The position numbers and the translations under genes are program-made. Below the pieces are notes generated by a model. That model saw only the letters and a list, made by a program, of their open reading frames with translations, was not told where the DNA came from and made no database searches. From positions 806,001 through 870,000 of the forward strand of contig OW818665.1 in the NCBI GenBank assembly GCA_942493045.1: a stretch of DNA of 64,000 bases, in the 5' to 3' direction. This DNA comes from Teretinema sp942493045 (lineage in GTDB: Bacteria; Spirochaetota; Spirochaetia; Treponematales; Treponemataceae). How positions within the stretch are numbered: position 1 is the stretch's first letter; every line of letters begins with the position of its first letter. Positions 42,040-49,292 of the stretch are shown piece by piece.

Positions 42040-42467
42040 TTGAACTTTCCTGTCAGGCCGAAATAGGCGCTGTCCTGCCCTCTTACCAGAGCGCCGGAGC
42101 CGCAGGGGCGGATCTCTGCGCGTTTCTTTCATCTCCGGTTACTATCGCCCCTGGTCAATATCGTCTCATTCCTACCGGTTTGCGGTTTGCGATTCCCGCA
42201 GGCTGGGAAGTTCAGATTCGTCCGCGTTCCGGTTTGGCTTTTAAACATGGCATTACCGTTCTAAACAGTCCGGGTACCATTGATTCCGACTACCGTGGGG
42301 AAATTGGTATTGTGCTGATTAATCACGGAAGTGAACCCTTCATAGTGCATAACGGTGAGCGTATCGCTCAAATGGTGCTTTCTGCCGTCGGGCGGGCGGT
42401 CTTTGTAGATGCGCCGCTGGACACGACCATCCGCGGTGAGGGCGGCTACGGATCGACCGGTAAATGA
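42012..42467 (+). CDS. dut: dUTP pyrophosphatase
   Basis: The 151-residue trimeric dUTPase hydrolyses dUTP to dUMP and PPi, keeping uracil out of DNA and feeding dTMP synthesis. All five motifs are present: SAGAAGADLCA, IRPRSGLAFKHG, NSPGTIDSDYRGEIGI, ERIAQMVL, and RGEGGYGSTG (Tyr in place of the usual Phe). The gene start lies inside the peptidase gene; GAGAGG precedes the ATG. The stop overlaps the next start (ATGA). Confidence 0.96.
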   Translation: MSDSEKDTLIELSCQAEIGAVLPSYQSAGAAGADLCAFLSSPVTIAPGQYRLIPTGLRFAIPAGWEVQIRPRSGLAFKHGITVLNSPGTIDSDYRGEIGIVLINHGSEPFIVHNGERIAQMVLSAVGRAVFVDAPLDTTIRGEGGYGSTGK

Positions 42468-43570
42468 AAAAAACTCTGTTTTGGTATATCGCCAGCGAAA
42501 CCTTGCTTTATTTTTTTATCTGCTTTCTTTTTTTCTTTTTCATTTTTTTCGTCAATCAGATTCTGCTGATGGCTGAGGATATTCTTTCCAAAAAAGCGCC
42601 GGCCCTGGAAGTAATCCTGCTGATTTTTTACGCTACACCGGCAATCATCGCGACCAGCGCGCCTTTCGCCGCTTTAGTCGGTACCCTGATGTGCATGGGC
42701 CGGCTGGTAAGCGATCGGGAAGTGCTGTCCTTAAACGCGCTTGGCGTTTCAACAACAGTAATTATAATTCCGGTTTTAGCAGTGGGTATTTTCATTTCCG
42801 GTATGTCGTTTTTCACCAATGATATTTTGCTGCCGGCCGGCAATATACAGTTTAATAAAATTTACCGCAAGATACTGACATCGACTCCGGCCTTGGAACT
42901 GGAGTCCGGCGCGATCAAGCGCAATCAGAATGCCCTGGTTATTTCCGGAAACATTACGGATTCGGAGATGGACAGTCTACTCGTGCTTGATACAGACCCA
43001 TCCGGAAACCGACGCGTAATTGCCGCGCCGGGCGCGACGATTCAGGCCGGAGACAACAGCGCGGTAGTGATGTCACTCAATATGCACAACCCCTTTGTCG
43101 CCGTAATGGATAAAAACCGTCCTTCGTATTTTGACATTCTGAGCGCGTCTGAGATGTCGTACAATATTCTGGTTAAAAACGTCATGCCCTCATATTCCGG
43201 AAATGTGACACCCAAAGAAATGACTTCCCGTGATTTGCTTAACCGTATCTCAGAGATGCGCGAAGAGAGTAAGGATGAGCGGACTATGAATATGTATCTA
43301 ATGGAGTATCACAAGAAATTTTCAATTCCCTTTGGCGCTTTTTTCTTTGTCCTGCTTTCTTTTCCTCTGGGACTGTCGACCCGTTCTAATGGTCAAAGCG
43401 TCGGCTTTATCCTGGGGCTTTTAATTGCGGTGTTTTATTGGTCAATGCTGATTGGCGGACAAACCCTCGGTTTGCGTCTGGGGTATAACGGCCCCTTAAT
43501 GGTGTGGCTGCCCAATATTGTTATTTTTATATTTGCACTGGTCAGCTATTTGAGGAGGGCCTTGCGGTGA
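42464..43570 (+). CDS. LptF/LptG-family permease (first of pair)
   Basis: The 368-residue inner-membrane protein belongs to the YjgP/YjgQ family. Three N-terminal helices (about 10-35, 55-78, 95-120) precede a periplasmic domain of about 150 residues and three C-terminal helices (about 290-365), with KKFSIPFGAFFFVLLSFPLG before helix 4. In LPS-bearing bacteria LptF and LptG with LptB extract lipopolysaccharide for transport. The pair is consistent with a diderm envelope, though whether this organism makes LPS is not shown. Which of the two is LptF cannot be decided here. It overlaps dut and the next permease by four bases each. Confidence 0.88.
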   Translation: MKKTLFWYIASETLLYFFICFLFFFFIFFVNQILLMAEDILSKKAPALEVILLIFYATPAIIATSAPFAALVGTLMCMGRLVSDREVLSLNALGVSTTVIIIPVLAVGIFISGMSFFTNDILLPAGNIQFNKIYRKILTSTPALELESGAIKRNQNALVISGNITDSEMDSLLVLDTDPSGNRRVIAAPGATIQAGDNSAVVMSLNMHNPFVAVMDKNRPSYFDILSASEMSYNILVKNVMPSYSGNVTPKEMTSRDLLNRISEMREESKDERTMNMYLMEYHKKFSIPFGAFFFVLLSFPLGLSTRSNGQSVGFILGLLIAVFYWSMLIGGQTLGLRLGYNGPLMVWLPNIVIFIFALVSYLRRALR

Positions 43571-44637
43571 AGCTGCTTCAACGGTATCTGGTCCGGGAAT
43601 TCATACCTGTTTTTCTGGTAGCCCTTTCATTTTTTGTCTTATTGCTGCAGTTGATCGACTTGTTCACCAACCTTTGGAAGTACCTTTCCTTCGCGGTTCC
43701 GGTTAAAAGCATCGTATATGTTATATGGCTTTATTTTCCCAAATGCATTTCCTTTGCCATGCCGATCGCCATTCTGTTTGCTTCTGCCTATACCATGGGT
43801 AATATGTATGCCCGAAATGAACTTACATCGGTTTTTTCCTCCGGGGTTCCCTTGTATTCATTAGTATTACCGCTGATAGTTTTTTCGCTGATTCTCTCTT
43901 TTTCAATGTTCTTCTTTGAGGACCGGATTGTTATCCATTCGTTGCGGGATAAAAATGCCCTGAACAGGACGCTTTTGAATTCCCAGGAATCGCTGAGCAA
44001 TAATAACGTGGTTGTTTTATCCGAAAACGGCACTGTCGTGTATACGGCAGACTATTATCAGGATTCAGGCAATAAACTGTTTTCTGTATTCATAGTGGTG
44101 CGCGATCCTGATGGACGGGTGCTGTCGCTGTACCGGGCTCCTTCAGCCTCCTGGAATGAATCAACCTGGATATTGGAAGACCCTTCCATTTATCATATTT
44201 CCAATGACAATGCAGTGACTCTTGATTCTGATACCGGTGCCGGGCTTTTCACTGAAAACCCGGAATCATTTCGCCGCAATATCACCTCCGTAGACGAACT
44301 TTCCGCCTCTGACGCCCGGGTCTTTCTCGCCCAATCCCGAAAAAACGGCAGCCTGCGCGCGGAGCACCTGGCTAATTATTATAAACGGTACTCGTTCCCT
44401 TTGACCATTTTTATTGTATTGTTCATGTCCGTTTCATTCGGCGGGCGTTTCCGGAAAAATATACTGCTGATGAGCTTGTTACTGAGTCTGTCGGTAGCTG
44501 TTCTCTTTTATGTTACTCAAATGGTTTCAATGCTCTTCGCGAAATGGGAATACATTTCACCGTTGGCAGGGGCCTGGTTTCCCGTTATGCTTTTTATCGG
44601 GATAAGTATTGGACTGCTTCGTATAGCAAGGACTTAA
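43567..44637 (+). CDS. LptF/LptG-family permease (second of pair)
   Basis: The 356-residue protein has the same architecture as the preceding gene: QRYLVREFIPVFLVALSFF at helix 1, periplasmic domain in the middle, and NYYKRYSFPLTIFIVLFMSVSFG before helix 4. The GTG at 43567 overlaps the previous stop and is preceded by AGGAGGG; an in-frame upstream start at 43504 would add a segment copied from the other reading frame. Together the pair would form the LptFG heterodimer. The LptB ATPase is not in the window. Confidence 0.88.
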   Translation: MKLLQRYLVREFIPVFLVALSFFVLLLQLIDLFTNLWKYLSFAVPVKSIVYVIWLYFPKCISFAMPIAILFASAYTMGNMYARNELTSVFSSGVPLYSLVLPLIVFSLILSFSMFFFEDRIVIHSLRDKNALNRTLLNSQESLSNNNVVVLSENGTVVYTADYYQDSGNKLFSVFIVVRDPDGRVLSLYRAPSASWNESTWILEDPSIYHISNDNAVTLDSDTGAGLFTENPESFRRNITSVDELSASDARVFLAQSRKNGSLRAEHLANYYKRYSFPLTIFIVLFMSVSFGGRFRKNILLMSLLLSLSVAVLFYVTQMVSMLFAKWEYISPLAGAWFPVMLFIGISIGLLRIART

Positions 44638-44641
44638 GGTT

Positions 44642-45781
44642 ATGGGAAAAAAAACAAATATATTCACACTTGATCATCAAGATGAAAACTGCCGAGCCCG
44701 CACCGGCTTTATAGATCTGCCGCATGGGCGGGTCGAGACACCGGCTTTCATGCCGGTGGGTACTAACGCCACGGTCAAGGCAATGTCCAAGGACGCCCTG
44801 GCTGAAATTGGTTTTCAGATTATTCTGGCGAATACTTATCACCTTTATTTGCGCCCCGGTGTCGATATTATCCGCGCCGCCGGCGGACTGCATGGTTTCT
44901 CCGGATGGCAGGGCAACTTTCTGACAGACTCCGGGGGGTATCAGGTTTTTTCGCTTTCCGAGTTTCGCAAGATCACCGCCGGCGGGGTAAAGTTCCGCAG
45001 TCATATTGACGGCTCTTCGCACGTATTAACTCCGGAAAGCGTAGTCGCCCTGCAGGCCGGCTTTAACAGCGATATCCAGATGCAATTAGATGTGTGTACC
45101 GGCTTTGGAACTGAATGGAAAAAGGCCAAAGAAGCCCTGCTGATTACCTGTGATTGGGCAAATCGCGCTAAGAAGGCCTGGCTGGAAACTCCGGATGAAT
45201 ATCAGGGTTCCCTTTTTGCCATTGTGCAGGGAAATTTTTATAAAGATCTACGGGCTCAGAGCGCCGATTTTGTCTGTCAGTTGGATACCCCCGGTATAGC
45301 GATCGGTGGGCTGTCAGTCGGTGAACCCCCCGAGGTCTACGCCGATTTTCTCTCTTCAACAGCGGAACTGTTGCCGGATGATAAACCGCGTTATGTAATG
45401 GGCATCGGCACCCCGGATTACATTCTGGACGCTGTATATCATGGTATTGATATTTTTGACTGTGTGCTGCCGACCCGCAATGCCCGCAACGGTTCGTTCT
45501 TTACCCGTGATGGATCGATTGCTATCAAGAAAGAACGCTTTGCCTCGGACTTCGGCCCGATCGACGCGGAATGCAATTGTCGGGTATGTAAGGAATACAG
45601 TCGCGCTTATTTGCGTCATTTATACAAAAATGATGAGATTCTCAGTTCAATGCTCGCTTCGTGGCATAATTTGGCCTTCCTGCATCAGCTGATGCAGGAA
45701 ATTCGCTCGGCAATTCGCGAGAACCGTTTTCCAGCATACCGCAAGAATTTTCTGGAGCGGTTTTCCGCGAAAAAGGAGTAG
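44642..45781 (+). CDS. tgt: tRNA-guanine (queuine) transglycosylase
   Basis: The 379-residue enzyme swaps guanine 34 for preQ1 in tRNAs with GUN anticodons. Marks are MPVGTNATVKAMS, LTDSGGYQVFSL (Asp96), FDCVLPTRNARNG with the nucleophile Asp, and zinc ligands CNCRVC plus a later His (ASWHNLAFLHQL). Length is normal. It lies four bases after the permease stop; queA and the Sec genes often seen beside tgt are not here. Confidence 0.97.
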   Translation: MGKKTNIFTLDHQDENCRARTGFIDLPHGRVETPAFMPVGTNATVKAMSKDALAEIGFQIILANTYHLYLRPGVDIIRAAGGLHGFSGWQGNFLTDSGGYQVFSLSEFRKITAGGVKFRSHIDGSSHVLTPESVVALQAGFNSDIQMQLDVCTGFGTEWKKAKEALLITCDWANRAKKAWLETPDEYQGSLFAIVQGNFYKDLRAQSADFVCQLDTPGIAIGGLSVGEPPEVYADFLSSTAELLPDDKPRYVMGIGTPDYILDAVYHGIDIFDCVLPTRNARNGSFFTRDGSIAIKKERFASDFGPIDAECNCRVCKEYSRAYLRHLYKNDEILSSMLASWHNLAFLHQLMQEIRSAIRENRFPAYRKNFLERFSAKKE

Positions 45782-45784
45782 GGT

Positions 45785-47134
45785 TTGCGTCGAATAAATT
45801 TATTGCTGTTGATGGTAATTTCTCTGCTTGTATGCGGTTTTACTCTCAGCGCTCAGGAACAGAACGCGGATAAGGATCTGGATATTATCAGATTCGGTCT
45901 GGAAAATGAAATCGTGCAATTGTTGAATTCCCTTACTTCCGCTAAAAAAAGCGATTACACCTCTGAATTGCTGACCCTTTTTTCAAGCACCCGCAGCCCG
46001 CTGGTACGGGAAAACATGTTAGCCCTGTTCAGTGTCCTGGAGAATAATCAACTCTCTGATTTCGCGTTGGAAGTGCTGGACGATCCGGATGAATATCGCG
46101 GAGCTACCGTACAAGCCACATTGGAGTATGTCAGCGCTATTAAATTAAAAGAAGCCGCGCCCGCTGTACGTCGGATTATTGAACGTGAAACTTCTGTACA
46201 TCGGCCTTCTGCTATCCAGACCATCGGGAAGATCGGTTCCGAGGAAGACGCTCTCTTTCTGCTAGAATACTTTAACGGTGAGATTCCCGGTGACGACAAA
46301 CTGCGGTTGGTTACCCGTCAGTCGATAATGGCGGCCCTGGCCGATCTGCACCTGGTTGAAATATGGCCGCAATTATCAGAAATAGTGTCAGACAGTGAAG
46401 AGAATGTAATGATCAGGGCCAGCGCGGCGGAATCAATCAGTCAGATGGGCAAGGTTGAAGCGGTCCCCCTGCTGCTGTCACTCTATGAAGAGACTGACCC
46501 CATTTTGCGGACTGCCGCGATGAAAGGAATTGGTTATTTTTCCACGGCTGAAGCCGAGGCTCTGATCCTGGAAGGTTTTCGCGACAGTTATTATAAGGTC
46601 CGGCAGGAGGCAATCATGGCCGCCGAACAGCGGCAGCTTGCAGCAGCCTGGCCCTATGTACTGTACCGTGCCAAGAACGATCCAGTGGAGGCCATTCAAT
46701 TCCGGGCCTACGAAACTCTGGTAAAATCAGGTTATAACGAAGGGATCACCTGGTTGAAATCAAAGATCAGCGACAGTCAGGCCCTGGACCGGGTACGATT
46801 TCAGGCTGCCAACGCATTTATACGCTTCAACTATGACGCCGCCCGGCAGGAAGTTTCGGAGCTGGTGATAGCCTGTTTAAAAGACGATAAAAAAACCTGG
46901 TTGCGCTATGAATTGGGAAAGATTCTAGCCCGTGAAGGCCCTGCCGGAACAAGCGACCTGGCTGAGGGTTATCTGTCGCATGCCGACGTATTGACCAAAA
47001 GTCTGGGTTTGGATATGTACGAAAAGCACCGCTACGTTTCGCTTACCGGAATGGTGGAGGCCATTGCCGCCAATGACCGTATGGGAGCCCTGCAACGCCG
47101 CGCCAAGCGCATTTTAGGACAGCAGGTACAATAA
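45785..47134 (+). CDS. Exported HEAT-repeat protein
   Basis: The 449-residue protein starts with TTG at 45785, six bases after AAGGAG at the end of tgt. A signal peptide covers residues 1-22 (likely cleavage LSA-Q; Cys17 precedes it, so lipidation is possible but the lipobox is weak). About eight HEAT-like helical pairs follow, for example RIIERETSVHRPSAIQTIGKI, IRASAAESISQMGKVEAVPLL and LRTAAMKGIGYFSTAEAEALI. These form a solenoid for protein binding. Function unknown. A bidirectional terminator follows. Confidence 0.8.
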   Translation: MRRINLLLLMVISLLVCGFTLSAQEQNADKDLDIIRFGLENEIVQLLNSLTSAKKSDYTSELLTLFSSTRSPLVRENMLALFSVLENNQLSDFALEVLDDPDEYRGATVQATLEYVSAIKLKEAAPAVRRIIERETSVHRPSAIQTIGKIGSEEDALFLLEYFNGEIPGDDKLRLVTRQSIMAALADLHLVEIWPQLSEIVSDSEENVMIRASAAESISQMGKVEAVPLLLSLYEETDPILRTAAMKGIGYFSTAEAEALILEGFRDSYYKVRQEAIMAAEQRQLAAAWPYVLYRAKNDPVEAIQFRAYETLVKSGYNEGITWLKSKISDSQALDRVRFQAANAFIRFNYDAARQEVSELVIACLKDDKKTWLRYELGKILAREGPAGTSDLAEGYLSHADVLTKSLGLDMYEKHRYVSLTGMVEAIAANDRMGALQRRAKRILGQQVQ

Positions 47135-47138
47135 AAAA

Positions 47139-47165
47139 CAAAGCCCCGCGCGGGGCTTTGTTTTT
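47139..47165. terminator. Bidirectional terminator between convergent genes
   Basis: A perfect 22-base palindrome (CAAAGCCCCGC and its complement) is flanked by six A residues on the left and five T residues on the right. It can end the HEAT-repeat gene (plus) and the VWA gene (minus). Confidence 0.92.
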
Positions 47166-47194
47166 ATGCTATCAGGTAATTTCTATTCGGGGTT

Positions 47195-49195
47195 TTATTG
47201 ATAATTCTCAAAGGTGATCGATCTGAGCAACCGGTTCAGTTTTAATACCGGATCCTCATACTCCCGCAAAGTAAACTTGACCTCATAGTCCCGGTCTGAT
47301 AACAGCGTAATTTCCTTACCGATACAGTCTTCAATTATGCTGGTCTTCGCTTCCGGAAAGTAGCGGGGCTTGAGAATCGCCAGATTACACTGACTGCCGT
47401 CAAAGCGGACTTCGGCGATACTGGCGGGGAAGCGAACCAGGAAGACCAGGAATGATGAGAACTTACCTCCGAGAGAGAGGCGGGTCCCGGGTTTCATAAC
47501 ATGAATATTGCGTTTACCGATATGCGGATTTTGATTATTCACAATCAGTTCCAGCATGATGTTGCGGTTAGCGGTTATTTGTACCGGTTCTCCGGCGCGG
47601 GCAGCGGTAAAAGCGCCATGGCGATCAACTTTGTGGGCCGCGGCCGTGAGTAAGGCCAACCGTTCCTGTTTTTCAACTGCTCGTGCCTGTTCAAAGGCTC
47701 CCAATGAGCTTAGGTCGGGAGTATTTCTGGAACCGGCGGCCGCTGCCATAACGCCGCGGTAGTCGGTTTTCGGGGCAACGGCTCCAGCCAAAGTTTCCCC
47801 GGACTCCTTCTTAGAAGTTTCACTGCTCTGGGCGTTAAACGCTTCTTTGCCGGTTTTTGCCTGACCAATCAGCGAGCGATAATCTGTTTTTTCTTTAGAA
47901 GCCGCGGCAGAGGCCAAGATTGAAGCCTGCGCTCTGTCGCTCTCGTTTCGGGAGGCGTTCAGCTGTTGTGTAGAAGCCGGCTCGGCGTTTCCGCTTCCGG
48001 CATTCCGGAGTGCCCGGGCAGCCGGCTGCGAAGTAGCAAGATGTAAAAAACGTACCAACAGCACAATCAGGATAAGAGCAATCAGTATCAGCAGGAGCGC
48101 CGAAAAGACCGGACCAAGCGCCAGAATGAGTGACATGGGGGTAAAATGTACCAGTTTGAAGGAAAGAACTCCGGTCTGGGGAGAAACTCGCAGGTTTTGC
48201 GAGAATTCCAATGTAACCGGCAGTTCCTGCGCGCCGGTAGGTAAATCGTTAGGGAGCCGCAGTTGTGCCCGCAGTTTTCCGGCTTTAGCGGGGCGAAGAC
48301 TTAAAAAGGCGTTGTTTCTGAGGATGTTTTGGCCGTTCCAGATAACCCCGGTTAACTCAAGATTCATCAGCTGCTTTGATAAGTTTTTTACCCGCAGGGG
48401 AATAGTCAAATATCGGCCCTCACGACCCAGATAGCCGGGAAAGGTAATTTCAGGCATGGAAAACAGCGAGTCAACAAAAGAGAGCGGCGCGTCATCGCCG
48501 GTAGGCAAAGCTGTTGGACTAATATCCAGAGCCGCGGTGAAATCTTCAGATATAGCCTGATACTGCTTGATGTTTTGAGAACCGGCGGCCTCACCTTCCG
48601 CTATGTTTTGTTGGTCGACGGAAGAAACAAGCTGCCCGTCAAGGTTCCGGATTTCGGCATTGGCTGGATAGGGTATTTTAATATAGTAGACACTCCAGCC
48701 GTCAGCGCGGATACGGGCTGCCATGCTCGAGAGTTCCGTTTTAACCTGGTCTGTGCTCAGCGCGGCATAGGTGCTTCCGGCCGGCGGATTAAAAATTCCG
48801 TCGGAGATGATAATAATAATTTTGCGGGTAGCCTGATTCAGGCTGGAAACGTATTGATGGGTATACTGAATACCGGATAAGAAGTCTGAATTCTGTCCCA
48901 GCGGATAAAGCAACATGAACCGTGAAACAATACGGGAAATATCGGATTCTGTACGTATGGACTGCGCAATTTCAAGATTGACCCGGGCATTAAAGGAAAC
49001 GAGGTGAAAAGTATCTCCGGGACGCACAAATTTACGGGCGACTTCGGTTAAAATCCGGCTGTTGATATCTTCAAAGTAGGGTAGTATTGTGCCGGAGGTG
49101 TCCATCAGCACAACTACGTCCGACCCCGCGGCGGACAAATAAGAAATCGAAAGCGCCAGCATTGCGGTTAAGCATATGAACCTGATTTTTTTCAT
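47195..49195 (-). CDS. Membrane-anchored von Willebrand factor A domain protein
   Basis: The 666-residue protein has a signal peptide (1-23). A VWA domain follows (about 25-200) with the MIDAS-like motif DTSGT (last Ser of DxSxS replaced by Thr) and IIIISDGIFNPPAGS. A beta-rich segment (about 240-345) leads to one membrane helix (about 353-380). A cytoplasmic low-complexity, Ala/Ser/Lys-rich linker (about 385-540) and a C-terminal beta-rich domain (about 545-660) end the protein. VWA domains bind protein ligands via a metal. The layout (periplasmic VWA, one helix, cytoplasmic domain) suggests signalling or scaffolding across the inner membrane. The ligand and the C-terminal fold are not recognised. 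Confidence 0.8.
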   Translation of the reverse strand: MKKIRFICLTAMLALSISYLSAAGSDVVVLMDTSGTILPYFEDINSRILTEVARKFVRPGDTFHLVSFNARVNLEIAQSIRTESDISRIVSRFMLLYPLGQNSDFLSGIQYTHQYVSSLNQATRKIIIIISDGIFNPPAGSTYAALSTDQVKTELSSMAARIRADGWSVYYIKIPYPANAEIRNLDGQLVSSVDQQNIAEGEAAGSQNIKQYQAISEDFTAALDISPTALPTGDDAPLSFVDSLFSMPEITFPGYLGREGRYLTIPLRVKNLSKQLMNLELTGVIWNGQNILRNNAFLSLRPAKAGKLRAQLRLPNDLPTGAQELPVTLEFSQNLRVSPQTGVLSFKLVHFTPMSLILALGPVFSALLLILIALILIVLLVRFLHLATSQPAARALRNAGSGNAEPASTQQLNASRNESDRAQASILASAAASKEKTDYRSLIGQAKTGKEAFNAQSSETSKKESGETLAGAVAPKTDYRGVMAAAAGSRNTPDLSSLGAFEQARAVEKQERLALLTAAAHKVDRHGAFTAARAGEPVQITANRNIMLELIVNNQNPHIGKRNIHVMKPGTRLSLGGKFSSFLVFLVRFPASIAEVRFDGSQCNLAILKPRYFPEAKTSIIEDCIGKEITLLSDRDYEVKFTLREYEDPVLKLNRLLRSITFENYQ

Positions 49196-49212
49196 GTAAT
49201 ACCCCTATAGAA

Positions 49213-49245
49213 CACAACCGGTACGAAAATCCGTAACCGGTTGTG
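49213..49245. promoter_or_regulatory. Long dyad upstream of the VWA gene
   Basis: CACAACCGGT and ACCGGTTGTG (10-base perfect arms) surround a 13-base spacer. Three more bases on each side pair inside it (ACG/CGT, one bulged A), giving a 13-pair stem. On the minus strand it sits 17 bases before the VWA start with no T-run, so it is not a standard terminator. It could be an operator or a leader hairpin. Confidence 0.5.
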
Positions 49246-49292
49246 GTATAAGTCAAAGGGAAAAATGTCCGGCCTGGAATCTTTCCCCTTAA

